Notes under the pieces: generated by a model
Told to the model about the DNA's origin: nothing
What the model saw: the letters and a program-made list of their open reading frames with translations, nothing else
The model's database searches: none
In this document: piece after piece, positions 24,408 to 33,620 of the stretch
Position numbering within the stretch: the stretch's first letter is position 1
Layout: each line of letters starts with the position of its first letter
Origin: Actinoplanes sp040639655
GTDB taxonomy: Bacteria; Actinomycetota; Actinomycetes; Mycobacteriales; Micromonosporaceae
NCBI RefSeq assembly: GCF_040639655.1
Contig: NZ_JBFAAI010000038.1
Location: 1-64,000, forward strand
DNA length: 64,000 nucleotides
Reading direction: 5' to 3'
Made by a program: the position numbers and the translations under genes

Positions 24408-26927
24408 GTGAGTGAATCTGGCGTGCCGGACGTGACGAGCGAGCTGCGATTGCCCTGGGACGACGATCCCGAGGACCTGTACGAACATGCGCCGTGTGGT
24501 TACCTGACGACGCTCCCGGACGGCACCGTCGTGCGGGTCAACGAGACCTTCCTGACGTGGAGCGGGTACACCCGGGCCGACCTGATCGGCCACCGGCGGT
24601 TCCGTGACCTGCTGACGCCGGGTGACCAGATCTACCACGAGACGCACTACGCGCCGTTACTGGCGATGCAGGGCGAGGTGCACGAGATCGCGCTCGAGGT
24701 GGTCCGGGCCGACGGCCGGCGGCTGCCCACCCTGGTCAACTCGGTGCTGGAGAAAGGACCGGCCGGAGCGCCCCGGATCATCCGCACGATGGTGTTCGAC
24801 GCCACCGAGCGGCGCAGCTACGAGCGTGAGCTGCTTGCTGCCCGCCGGGCCGCGGAGGCGTCCGAGCAGCGCGTCCAGGTGCTTCAGCAGATAGTGGCCG
24901 ACCTGGCCGCCGCGCCCACCGAGGCCGAGGTCGCGGAGGCGGTGCTCCGCGCTCCGGAACCCGCCTTCCAGGCCGCGAGCAGCAGCATCTACCTGGTCGA
25001 CGCCGAACGGGACCAGCTGGTGGCGGTCGCCTCGACCGATCCGACCACCGGCAACTGGGACGACATGCCGCGCTCGTCGACGCGAGCGGTCGCGGAGGTG
25101 GCCCGGCGCGGCGATCTGCACGTGATCCGCACCGTGGCCGACGCCGAGGGACACTTCCCGGACCTGGCCGAGTCGATGCGCCGGTCCGAGCGCCGCAGCG
25201 TGGTGCTGCTGCCGCTGACCACCGGCCCGTCCGAGGAGCAGGGCGGGGTGACGGTGCTGGGCGTCCTCGCGTTCAGCTTCCGTGACGAGCGCGTTCTCAC
25301 CGACAGTGAGCTGCGGGTGATCCGGTTGCTGGGACAGCAGGCCGGGCAGGCGCTGGACCGGGCCCGGCTCTACGACGACGCCCGGCGCCGGGAGGAGCGG
25401 GCCTCGTTCCTGGCCCGGACGACCCGGGCGCTCGACGAGGAGCACCGGCTGCTGCAGCGGGCCCGCCGGCTGGTCGAGCGGGTGGTGCCGGAGATCGCCG
25501 ACTGGGCGCTGGTCCGCCTGCAGGTGGGCCCGGCCGGTCTGGTCGAGCACCACGGCGGCCCGGCGCCGGACCCGGACCGGCTCGAGACCCGTACGGCCGA
25601 GGTGATCGAGACCGCGGCACCGATCTTCGCCGCCGACGCCGACGGTCTGGGCTGCACGGTCCTGCCGCTCACGGTCCGCGGCCGGGTGCTCGGCACGCTG
25701 GCGGTGCGGATGGCCCCGGACCGCCGCGGCGCCGAGGCCGAGCGACTGTTCCTGACCGACCTGGCCGACCGTGCCGCGCTGGCGCTGGAGAACGCCCGCC
25801 TCTACGAGCAGGAACGGGCCATCGCCCGGACCCTGCAGCGCAGCCTGCTCGCCGCGGACGTGCCGGGCACCGATCCGCGGTTCGCGGTGGAGACCTACTA
25901 CCAGGCGGCCGCGCTGGACATGGAAGTCGGCGGCGACTGGTACGACGCCTTCCTGATCACCGCGAACAAGCTGGCCGTGGTCGTCGGGGACGTGGTCGGG
26001 CGCGGTATCGAGGCGGCCACCACGATGGGCCAGCTGCGCAGCGCCATCCGGGCGCTGGCGTCGGCCGAGGCGGGGCCGGCCCGGCTGCTCGAGGGGCTGG
26101 ACCGGTTCTGTGACCGGGTCGACTCGGCCCGGATGGCCACCGTCGTCTACGCCGAGATCGACCTGCTCAGCAGCGAGATGGCGTACGCCTGCGCCGGCCA
26201 TCTGCCGCCGTTGCTGCACGAGCCGGCCGGTTCCCCGCAGTACCTGCTGCGGGCGCGTTCCGCGCCGCTCGGTTCGCGAGCCGGTGACGTGCGCCGGGCC
26301 GAGCACCGGATGCGGCTGGCCGCGGGCAGCCGGCTGCTGCTCTACACCGACGGCCTCATCGAACGCCGTGGCCGCGGCATCGACCGCGGTTTCGAGATCC
26401 TGGCCCGCGAGTACGCGCGGCTGCGTGACGCGCCGCTCAAGGGACTGACCGCCGGGCTCGCCGACATCCTGGTCGGCCGGGACCATGGAGACGACGTGTG
26501 CCTGCTCTGCCTCACCCTGGGTACCGAGGAGCGCCTGGAACGCTCGATCGGCGCCGACCCGCTGCAGATCGCCCTGCTCCGTGCCGACATGCGTGGCTGG
26601 CTGGCCGGTCACGGCGTGGACACCGACTGCTTGAACGCGGTGCTGCTGGCCTGTTCCGAGGCGGTGGCCAACTCGATAGAGCACGGTTACTCCGACGATC
26701 CGTTCGGGGTGGTCGATGTGGCCGCCACGATCAGCCCGGACACCGTGGAGATCCGGGTCAGCGACCGGGGTCACTGGCGGGGGACCGGCGACGACGAGGC
26801 GCGCGGCCGGGGGCTGCAGCTGATCTACGAGTCGATGGACGACGTGTCCTTCGACCGGGACGCGGAGGGCACGACAGTGGTCATGCGGCGGCATCGCGGT
26901 CCTGAGTCCCGGGTGGGGGAACCGTGA
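24408..26927 (+). CDS. RsbP-like PAS-GAF-GAF-PP2C phosphatase fused to an anti-sigma-type kinase domain
   Basis: The 839-residue cytoplasmic product has five domains. A PAS domain at about 20-140 (YEHAPCGYLTTLPDGTVVRV) is followed by two GAF domains (~165-325 and ~340-475). A PP2C/SpoIIE phosphatase at ~480-690 has metal ligands in MEVGGDWYDAF, VVGDVVGRG, LLLYTDGL and GDDVCLL. A GHKL ATPase of RsbW type at ~700-830 has N-box LLACSEAVANSIEHGY, SDRGHWRG and GRGLQLI. PP2C would dephosphorylate a STAS antagonist and the GHKL domain would phosphorylate it or bind a sigma factor. The STAS gene overlaps its stop, and RsbQ precedes it. B. subtilis RsbP has only PAS and PP2C. The GTG start at 24408 is the only good one near the operon junction. 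Confidence 0.9.
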   Translation: MSESGVPDVTSELRLPWDDDPEDLYEHAPCGYLTTLPDGTVVRVNETFLTWSGYTRADLIGHRRFRDLLTPGDQIYHETHYAPLLAMQGEVHEIALEVVRADGRRLPTLVNSVLEKGPAGAPRIIRTMVFDATERRSYERELLAARRAAEASEQRVQVLQQIVADLAAAPTEAEVAEAVLRAPEPAFQAASSSIYLVDAERDQLVAVASTDPTTGNWDDMPRSSTRAVAEVARRGDLHVIRTVADAEGHFPDLAESMRRSERRSVVLLPLTTGPSEEQGGVTVLGVLAFSFRDERVLTDSELRVIRLLGQQAGQALDRARLYDDARRREERASFLARTTRALDEEHRLLQRARRLVERVVPEIADWALVRLQVGPAGLVEHHGGPAPDPDRLETRTAEVIETAAPIFAADADGLGCTVLPLTVRGRVLGTLAVRMAPDRRGAEAERLFLTDLADRAALALENARLYEQERAIARTLQRSLLAADVPGTDPRFAVETYYQAAALDMEVGGDWYDAFLITANKLAVVVGDVVGRGIEAATTMGQLRSAIRALASAEAGPARLLEGLDRFCDRVDSARMATVVYAEIDLLSSEMAYACAGHLPPLLHEPAGSPQYLLRARSAPLGSRAGDVRRAEHRMRLAAGSRLLLYTDGLIERRGRGIDRGFEILAREYARLRDAPLKGLTAGLADILVGRDHGDDVCLLCLTLGTEERLERSIGADPLQIALLRADMRGWLAGHGVDTDCLNAVLLACSEAVANSIEHGYSDDPFGVVDVAATISPDTVEIRVSDRGHWRGTGDDEARGRGLQLIYESMDDVSFDRDAEGTTVVMRRHRGPESRVGEP

Positions 26928-27271
26928 CGGCGGATCAGTGGGTCAGCTTCTCCCGGCGGGGTACGGCCGAGCTCGTACACCTCAAGGGCGAGATCGACCT
27001 GGCGAACGCCAACGACATCGGCCGGGCGATCGTGGCACGGACCACCGTGGCCGACGCCGTGCTGATCGACCTGACGGCGGTCTCGTTCCTGGACAGCGCC
27101 GGCGTGCGGCTGCTCGACTTCATCGTCGGTGACCTCGACGACCGGGGGAAACCGATCCGCCTGGTCGTCGGGGAACGGGGGGCCGCCCGGATGACGCTGC
27201 AGCTCTGCGCCTTCCGCGCCGACCTGTTGGCGACCGACCTCGACCGGGCCGCGGCGGAACTTGGCGGTTGA
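26924..27271 (+). CDS. STAS-domain anti-sigma factor antagonist
   Basis: A 115-residue RsbV/SpoIIAA-like protein. The conserved phosphorylatable Ser sits in VSFLDSAGVRLL near residue 60. VLIDLTAVSFLDSAG and the N-terminal VHLKGEIDLANAN strand are typical. It is expected to be dephosphorylated by the PP2C domain and phosphorylated by a GHKL kinase, releasing a sigma factor from its anti-sigma factor when unphosphorylated. The GTG start overlaps the upstream stop (GTGA), so stoichiometry with the sensor protein is set by coupling. No sigma factor gene lies in this window. Confidence 0.93.
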   Translation: MTADQWVSFSRRGTAELVHLKGEIDLANANDIGRAIVARTTVADAVLIDLTAVSFLDSAGVRLLDFIVGDLDDRGKPIRLVVGERGAARMTLQLCAFRADLLATDLDRAAAELGG

Positions 27272-27291
27272 CCCGCGTACCCTGGACACCC

Positions 27292-29280
27292 ATGAGCGTG
27301 AGTTCCGTCTTCCCGCAGCTCGAGCAGCTGCTGCCCAGGGTCAGCAAACCGATCCAGTATGTGGGCGGCGAGCTCGGGGCCGTCGTCAAGGACTGGGACG
27401 CCACGGTCGTCCGGTGGGCACTGATGTACCCGGACGCGTACGAGGTCGGCCTGCCCAACCAGGGCGTGCAGATCCTCTACGAGGTCCTCAACGAGCAGGA
27501 GGACGTGCTCGCCGAGCGCACCTACTCGGTGTGGCCCGACCTCGAGGCGCTCATGAAGGAGAACGGCGTCCCGCAGTTCACCGTCGACGCGCACCGGCCG
27601 GTGAAGGCGTTCGACGTGTTCGGGATCTCGTTCGCCACCGAGCTCGGGTACACCAACATGCTCAGCGCGCTCGACCTGGCCGGCATCCCGCTGAACAGCG
27701 CCGACCGTGACGAGAACCACCCGATCGTCCTGGCCGGTGGGCACGCCAGCTTCAACCCGGAGCCGATCGCCGACTTCATCGACGCCGCCGTGCTCGGTGA
27801 CGGCGAGGAGGCGGTCCTCGAGATCACCGGGATCATCCGGGACTGGAAGGCCGAGGGCCGGCCCGGCGGACGCGATGAGCTGCTGCTGCGCCTGGCGCGC
27901 ACGGAGAGCATCTACGTGCCCCGGTTCTACGACGTCGACTACCTGCCGGACGGCCGGATCCAGCGCGTCGTGCCGAACCGGCCCGACGTGCCGTTCCGGG
28001 TCGCCAAGCGGACCACCATGGATCTGGACGCGTGGCCGTACCCGAAGAAGCCCCTGGTCCCGTTGGCCGAGACGGTCCACGAGCGCTATGCGGTGGAGAT
28101 CTTCCGCGGCTGCACGCGGGGTTGCCGCTTCTGCCAGGCCGGCATGATCACCCGCCCGGTCCGGGAGCGATCGATCACCACGGTCGGCCAGATGGTCAAG
28201 GAGGGCCTGGAGTTCTCCGGCTTCAACGAGGTCGGTCTGCTCTCGCTCTCCAGCGCCGACCACTCCGAGATCGGCGACATGTGCTCCGGCCTGGCCGAGC
28301 AGTACAGCGACAGCAACGTGTCGCTGTCGCTGCCGTCCACCCGGGTCGACGCGTTCAACATCGACCTGGCCCAGGAGCTGTCCCGCAACGGGCGGCGGAC
28401 CGGCCTCACCTTCGCGCCCGAGGGCGGCTCGGAGCGGATCCGCAAGGTCATCAACAAGATGGTGACCAAGGAGGATCTGATCCGTACGGTCGTGACGGCG
28501 TACTCGAACGGCTGGCGGCAGGTCAAGCTGTACTTCATGTGCGGCCTGCCCACCGAGACCGACGAGGACGTCCTCGAGATCGCGCACATGGCGCACGAGG
28601 TGATCCGGGCCGGTCGGGAGGCCGCCGGCACCAAGGACATCCGTTGCACGGTGTCGATCGGCGGTTTCGTGCCGAAGCCGCACACCCCGTTCCAGTGGGC
28701 CGCGATGGAGCGTCCCGAGGTCATCGACGGCCGCCTCCGGATGCTCAAGAACGAGATCAACAGTGACCGTTCGCTCGGCCGGGCGATCGGTTTCCGGTAC
28801 CACGACGGCGAACCCTCGCTGATCGAAGGCCTGCTGTCCCGCGGTGACCGCCGGGTCGGCAAGGTCATCCGCCGGGTCTGGGAGAAGGGCGGCCGCTTCG
28901 ACGGCTGGTCCGAGCACTTCTCGTACTCCCGGTGGGTCGAGGCCAGTGACGAGGTGCTGCCGGAGTTCGGCGTGGACCTGGACTGGTTCACCACCCGCGA
29001 GCGCGAGGAGCTGGAGGTCCTGCCCTGGGACCACCTCGACTCCGGCCTCGACAAGGACTGGCTCTGGCAGGACTGGCAGGACTCGCTCAGTGAGTACGAG
29101 CAGGACGACTGCCGCTGGACCCCCTGCTTCGACTGCGGCGTCTGCCCGGCGATGGACACCGAGATCCAGATCGGTCCCACCGGTAAGAAGCTGCTCCCTC
29201 TGACTCCCGTCACCCATCCGACCGCCCAGCCCGCCGCCCCGAACTCGAATGAAAGCCCTTCGCAAAGGGTTCCGGCTTAG
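27292..29280 (+). CDS. B12-binding domain radical SAM protein (TIGR03960 family)
   Basis: A 662-residue radical SAM enzyme of unknown substrate. The N-terminal cobalamin-binding-like domain (KPIQYVGGELGAVVKD; DVFGISFATELGYTNML) leads to the [4Fe-4S] motif CTRGCRFC (C-x3-C-x2-C) near residue 275. SAM-binding FAPEGGSERIRKVINKM and the C-terminal Cys cluster CRWTPCFDCGVC follow. The family is nearly always paired or fused with DUF2344, which is the next gene in the same frame. ATG 27292 is preferred over the upstream TTG because family members start SVFP-x-LE-x-LLP and a TACCCT box (27278-27283) sits 8 bases before it, suggesting a leaderless start. It stops with TAG at 29278-29280. Confidence 0.92.
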   Translation: MSVSSVFPQLEQLLPRVSKPIQYVGGELGAVVKDWDATVVRWALMYPDAYEVGLPNQGVQILYEVLNEQEDVLAERTYSVWPDLEALMKENGVPQFTVDAHRPVKAFDVFGISFATELGYTNMLSALDLAGIPLNSADRDENHPIVLAGGHASFNPEPIADFIDAAVLGDGEEAVLEITGIIRDWKAEGRPGGRDELLLRLARTESIYVPRFYDVDYLPDGRIQRVVPNRPDVPFRVAKRTTMDLDAWPYPKKPLVPLAETVHERYAVEIFRGCTRGCRFCQAGMITRPVRERSITTVGQMVKEGLEFSGFNEVGLLSLSSADHSEIGDMCSGLAEQYSDSNVSLSLPSTRVDAFNIDLAQELSRNGRRTGLTFAPEGGSERIRKVINKMVTKEDLIRTVVTAYSNGWRQVKLYFMCGLPTETDEDVLEIAHMAHEVIRAGREAAGTKDIRCTVSIGGFVPKPHTPFQWAAMERPEVIDGRLRMLKNEINSDRSLGRAIGFRYHDGEPSLIEGLLSRGDRRVGKVIRRVWEKGGRFDGWSEHFSYSRWVEASDEVLPEFGVDLDWFTTREREELEVLPWDHLDSGLDKDWLWQDWQDSLSEYEQDDCRWTPCFDCGVCPAMDTEIQIGPTGKKLLPLTPVTHPTAQPAAPNSNESPSQRVPA

Positions 29281-29289
29281 GAGACTCCG

Positions 29290-30066
29290 ATTCCTCCGAA
29301 GAACCAACCCGTCGGCGGCCAGGCCCCCGTCGTCCAGCGGGTCCGACTCCGGTACGCCAAGCGCGGCCCGCTGCGCTTCACGTCACACCGGGACTTCGCT
29401 CGCGCCTTCGAGCGGGCGCTGCGCCGGGCCGCCGTACCGATCGCCTTCTCACAGGGCTTCACCCCGCACCCGAAGATCTCGTACGCCAGCGCCGCGCCGA
29501 CCGGTGTAGGTAGCGAGGCCGAGTACCTCGAGATCGGCCTGCAGGCCCCGGTCGACCCGGAGCAGTTGCGGGTCGCACTGGACTCCGCGCTCTCGCCGGG
29601 CCTGGACGTGCTGGAGGCGGTGATCGCCGGCGCGGGCAGCCTCGCCGACCGCATCGATGCCTCTCAGTGGCGGATCGAGCTTCCTCAGGTCGATCCGGCG
29701 GTGGCGGAGAAGGCCGTCGCCGCGTTCCTCGACTCCTCGGAAGTCCTGGTAGAACGCATGACCAAGCAGGGCCGGCGCAGTTTCGACGCGCGTGCGGCGG
29801 TCACGCGTTGTGAGGTGGCCGATGTGCCGGACCTACCTTCCGAGGCTGTTGCGGTACCGTGTGCGATAATCGACCTTGTCGTACGGCAGGTGACGCCCGC
29901 CGTTCGGCCCGATGACGTCCTCTCCGGCCTGCGCGTGGTGGCCGGCCTGGAGCCGCCGGTGCCCCCACGGGTGACCCGGCTGGCCCAGGGCACACTCACC
30001 GCGCAGGGGGAGATCGTCGATCCGTTGGACGCGGACCGCGTTGACGTCGGCATCGGAGAGCACTGA
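29290..30066 (+). CDS. DUF2344 (TIGR03936) protein, apparent ATT start
   Basis: A 258-residue partner of the radical SAM protein. VRLRYAKRGPLRFTSHRDFARAFERALRRA and IAFSQGFTPHPKISYASAAP (each a family block) show the true N-terminus lies well upstream of the first ATG/GTG-type codon. The frame is the same as that of the radical SAM gene, with only TAG between them. No ATG, GTG or TTG occurs between that TAG and the conserved domain. ATT at 29290 has an AGGAG site (29279-29283) six bases upstream, ideal for initiation. The alternative is UAG readthrough giving the fusion known in other bacteria. Function unknown. Confidence 0.8.
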   Translation: MPPKNQPVGGQAPVVQRVRLRYAKRGPLRFTSHRDFARAFERALRRAAVPIAFSQGFTPHPKISYASAAPTGVGSEAEYLEIGLQAPVDPEQLRVALDSALSPGLDVLEAVIAGAGSLADRIDASQWRIELPQVDPAVAEKAVAAFLDSSEVLVERMTKQGRRSFDARAAVTRCEVADVPDLPSEAVAVPCAIIDLVVRQVTPAVRPDDVLSGLRVVAGLEPPVPPRVTRLAQGTLTAQGEIVDPLDADRVDVGIGEH

Positions 30067-30202
30067 CCGGTAACTCGGTCGGCGTTCATTGGCAGACTTC
30101 GGCAAGCCCGACTTGTGAAGGCCGGGCCCGAAAAACTTTGCAGCGATCCTGCGTGGCAGCGCTTACCCGCGCCCGGGGTCGCCGAGAACTGGAGAGCGCC
30201 CC

Positions 30203-33200
30203 ATGCTCGATAACGAGCCCCCAGCCAACCTGGGAGATCAGGGCGGTGAACGGGACGGAGCAACCACTCCGCCCGGTGACGCCGCCGCAACCACGACCCC
30301 GGCACGCCGGACGCGGGCCCCGCGACGGAAGGCGGCAGCGCCTCCGCCGGAGTCCGGCACGCCGGTCACTGACGCCGCCACCGAGCCGGGTGCCGGGTCC
30401 GAGCCGGGTGCCGGGATCGAGGCCGCGGCAGCAGCCGATGCGGCCGAGGCCGCACCCGCGCCGGTGAAGAAGGCGACCCGGGCCCGCCGCAAGAAGGTGG
30501 AGCCCGTCGCCGAGGGAACCAGCCCGGCGGAGGAGACAGCTCCGGCTGCGGAGACCGCGGTTCCGGCCGCTGCCGTCTCTCCTGACCAGGAGATCGCGGA
30601 GGTCCCGCCCGCGCCGGTGAAGAAGGCCACCCGGACCCGTCGCAAGAAGGTCGAACCGGCTGCTGAGCAGCCCACTCTGCTCGAGGACCCGACTCCTGCC
30701 GACGTCCCGGCGGACGTGGTGGTCACACCGGCCGAGCCGGAGCCGGCCACCGCCGAGCTCTCCGAGGAGGACGAGGCCGCCCTCATCGAGGAAGCCGCTG
30801 TGGAGGCCGCGTCCGCGGCCCGCGCCGCCGGCGCCCCGGTGGTCGGCATCCTCCCGCTCGACGACGACTTCGTGGAGGAACAGCCGGTCGGCCGCGCCCG
30901 GGCCCGCAAGGCCGCCCTGCCGCCCGCCGTCCTGTTCATGCCGCCGGAGGCGACCGAGCCCCCCGCGCCGGTGAGCCGTCGTCGTCGCCCGGCCGCCGAG
31001 GCGCCCGTGGTTCCGGTGGTAGCCGAGCCTGTGGAGGCTGTCGCCGAGCCGGTCGCCGAGCCGGTGGTGGAGGAGCCCGCCGAGGGCACCCGCCGCAGCC
31101 GCCGCCGTCGCCGGGGCGTGGCCGAGGAACCCGCCGAGGTCGCGGTCACCGAGACCGAACCCGTGCCGGACGAGACCGATGAGAGCGCCGACGACGTCGA
31201 GGACGGCGCCGACGACGACGGTGACGAGGACGACGAGGCCAGTGCCCGCCGCCGGCGGCGTCGTGGCCGTCGCGGCCGTGGCCGTGGCAAGGGCCCGACC
31301 GACGAGGCCGACGAATCCGACGAGGCCGATGCCGAGTCCGACGAGGCCGAGGAGGGCGCCGAGGCGTCCGCCGACGAGGCCGAGGACGAGGAGCCGGAGG
31401 ACGAGGGCGACGGTGTCACCCGCCGCCGCCGTCGCCGTCGCCGTAAGGGTTCCGGTGACACCGAGACCGGCGGCATCGAGGACGGCGTGCACACCGTGGT
31501 CCGCGTCCGCGAGCCGCGCCGTACCGACGAGGTGCAGGGTGTCTCCGGTTCGACCCGGCTGGAGGCCAAGCGCCAGCGCCGCCGGGACGGCCGCGAGCAG
31601 CGCCGGACCCGTCCGCCGATCCTGAGCGAGTCGGAGTTCCTGGCCCGCCGTGAGGCCGTCGACCGCGTCATGGTCGTCCGGCAGAAGCAGGACCGGACCC
31701 AGATCGCCGTCATGGAGGACGGGATCCTGGTCGAGCACTACGTGGCCCGGGCCACCTCCGGAACCATGGTCGGCAACGTGTACCTCGGCAAGGTGCAGAA
31801 CGTGCTGCCGAGCATGGAGGCCGCCTTCGTCGACGTGGGCCGCGGCCGCAACGCCGTCCTCTACGCCGGTGAGGTGAACTGGGACGCCACCGGCCTGGAG
31901 GGCCGCGCCCGCTCCATCGAGCAGGCGCTGCGTTCCGGCGACTCGGTGCTGGTGCAGGTCACCAAGGACCCGATCGGTCACAAGGGCGCCCGGCTGACCA
32001 GCCACATCGCGCTCTCCGGCCGGCACCTGGTCTATGTGCCGAACGGCAACGCCTCGGGCATCAGCCGCAAGCTGCCGGACAACGAGCGCAAGCGGCTGCG
32101 CGACATCCTGAAGAAGCTGGTCCCGGACGGTGCCGGCGTGATCGTCCGTACCGCGGCCGAGGGCGCCACCGAGGACGAGCTGGCCCGGGACGTCAAGCGG
32201 CTGCAGGCGCAGTGGGAGGACATCCAGGCGCGAGCCGCCGAGGGTAACGCCCCCCGTGCGCTGTCCGAGGAGCCCGACCTGGTCATCCGCGTGGTCCGGG
32301 ACCTCTTCAACGAGGACTTCCGTGAGCTCGTGGTGCAGGGCGAGCAGGCGTACGCCGAGGTGGAGAACTACCTCGACTCGGTCTCTCCGGACCTCGTCGA
32401 GCGTCTGCGCCGGCACACCGGCGTCAACGACGTCTTCGCCGAGCACCGGATCGACGAGCAGATCCTCAAGGGTCTGGACCGGAAGGTCTTCCTGCCGTCC
32501 GGCGGTCACCTGGTCATCGACCGGACCGAGGCGATGACGGTGGTCGACGTCAACACCGGTAAGTACACCGGCGCGGGCGGCAACCTGGAGGAGACCGTCA
32601 CCCGCAACAACCTGGAGGCGGCCGAGGAGATCGTGCGCCAGCTGCGGCTGCGTGACCTCGGTGGCATCGTGGTGATCGACTTCATCGACATGGTGCTGGA
32701 GAGCAACCGCGAGCTGGTGCTGCGGCGGCTCACCGAGTGTCTGGGCCGGGACCGGACGAAACACCAGGTCACCGAGATCACCTCGCTCGGCCTGGTGCAG
32801 ATGACCCGCAAGCGGATCGGTGCCGGGCTTCTGGAGGCCTTCAGCGAGACCTGTGACCACTGCAAGGGCCGGGGCCTGGTGGTTCACCCGGAGCCGGTGC
32901 CGGAGAAGCGGTCGAACGGCGGCAGCGGCGGCGGCAGCGGCGGTGGCAACGGCGGCGCGGCGAGTACGCAGGTGAAGACGGTGGCGGCAGCGGCGCGTAC
33001 CGAGGCGCCGGTCCAGCAGCCTCCGGCCCGCCAGCGACGGCGCCGGGGTGGCGCCGACAGTGCACCGGTGGAACCGGCGGCCGTGGAGGCCGTGCAGCCG
33101 GTGGAACCGGTGGCCGTCGAGGCCGTGCAGCCGGTGGCCGTGCAGCCGGTGGCCGTGGAGGCCGTGGCCGAAGCGCCGGTGGAGTCCCCGGTCGAGGCCG

Positions 33201-33511
33201 TGGCGGACGTGGGTCCGGCCGCTGAGGTCGCTGAGGTGCCGCCGGCTCCGGTCTCGGGTTCCGGCATCGTCCGGCGGGCCCAGCCCGCGCTGACCACCGC
33301 GGACAGCGACGACGAGTACGACATCAGCGGTTACGACCTGTCCCGGTACGAGCAGAACGGCGCGGACGTCGAGCCGCTGCGACTGGCCGGGGCGGACGAC
33401 CCGGATGCGGCCGACGAGGAAGAGGACGAGGAAGACGACGCGGTCGGTGCCGGCACGGGCACCCGGCGACGGTCGAGGCGGAGTGGCGCGAGGCGCCGTA
33501 CCCGGCCCTGA
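30203..33511 (+). CDS. rne: Ribonuclease E/G with long disordered extensions
   Basis: An endoribonuclease for rRNA processing and mRNA decay, 1102 residues. The first ~470 residues are an Ala/Glu/Pro-rich extension with acidic tracts (ADDDGDEDDE) alternating with Arg-rich tracts (RRRRRGRRGRGRGKG) and a repeated APVKKATRxRRKKVEP unit. The catalytic core starts near 490. The S1 domain is GTMVGNVYLGKVQNVLPSM at ~519, DNase I-like residues lie in TVVDVNTGKYTG at ~780, and the Zn-link is CDHCKGRG at ~883. A Gly/Ser-rich then VEAVQPV-repeat C-terminus follows. The protein is probably cytoplasmic or membrane-peripheral, forming a degradosome scaffold through the tails. ATG 30203 has a GGAGAG site. 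A strong terminator follows at 33520. Confidence 0.95.
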   Translation: MLDNEPPANLGDQGGERDGATTPPGDAAATTTPARRTRAPRRKAAAPPPESGTPVTDAATEPGAGSEPGAGIEAAAAADAAEAAPAPVKKATRARRKKVEPVAEGTSPAEETAPAAETAVPAAAVSPDQEIAEVPPAPVKKATRTRRKKVEPAAEQPTLLEDPTPADVPADVVVTPAEPEPATAELSEEDEAALIEEAAVEAASAARAAGAPVVGILPLDDDFVEEQPVGRARARKAALPPAVLFMPPEATEPPAPVSRRRRPAAEAPVVPVVAEPVEAVAEPVAEPVVEEPAEGTRRSRRRRRGVAEEPAEVAVTETEPVPDETDESADDVEDGADDDGDEDDEASARRRRRRGRRGRGRGKGPTDEADESDEADAESDEAEEGAEASADEAEDEEPEDEGDGVTRRRRRRRRKGSGDTETGGIEDGVHTVVRVREPRRTDEVQGVSGSTRLEAKRQRRRDGREQRRTRPPILSESEFLARREAVDRVMVVRQKQDRTQIAVMEDGILVEHYVARATSGTMVGNVYLGKVQNVLPSMEAAFVDVGRGRNAVLYAGEVNWDATGLEGRARSIEQALRSGDSVLVQVTKDPIGHKGARLTSHIALSGRHLVYVPNGNASGISRKLPDNERKRLRDILKKLVPDGAGVIVRTAAEGATEDELARDVKRLQAQWEDIQARAAEGNAPRALSEEPDLVIRVVRDLFNEDFRELVVQGEQAYAEVENYLDSVSPDLVERLRRHTGVNDVFAEHRIDEQILKGLDRKVFLPSGGHLVIDRTEAMTVVDVNTGKYTGAGGNLEETVTRNNLEAAEEIVRQLRLRDLGGIVVIDFIDMVLESNRELVLRRLTECLGRDRTKHQVTEITSLGLVQMTRKRIGAGLLEAFSETCDHCKGRGLVVHPEPVPEKRSNGGSGGGSGGGNGGAASTQVKTVAAAARTEAPVQQPPARQRRRRGGADSAPVEPAAVEAVQPVEPVAVEAVQPVAVQPVAVEAVAEAPVESPVEAVADVGPAAEVAEVPPAPVSGSGIVRRAQPALTTADSDDEYDISGYDLSRYEQNGADVEPLRLAGADDPDAADEEEDEEDDAVGAGTGTRRRSRRSGARRRTRP

Positions 33512-33519
33512 GCAGCCTG

Positions 33520-33571
33520 AACCCGGCCCGGCAGTTACTTGTAAAGAAAGTTAACTGCCGGGCCGGGTTTT
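33520..33571 (+). terminator. Strong intrinsic terminator after rne
   Basis: AACCCGGCCCGGCAGTTA pairs with TAACTGCCGGGCCGGGTT around a 14-base A/G-rich loop and is followed by TTTT. It starts about ten bases after the rne stop. Confidence 0.95.
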
Positions 33572-33620
33572 CCGTTACCCTCGGCGGATCGATCCCTGTC
33601 CCCCGAGGAGACCGAGTTCC

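Noticed and set aside
24657..26894. A 745-codon minus-strand frame opposite the RsbP-like gene
   Set aside because: It reads as shadow of a multi-domain protein with all catalytic motifs on the plus strand; no family features.
30086..32887. A 933-codon minus-strand frame opposite rne
   Set aside because: It is antisense to an unmistakable RNase E; Leu/Val/Gly-rich composition comes from the Glu/Asp/Arg codons on the other strand.
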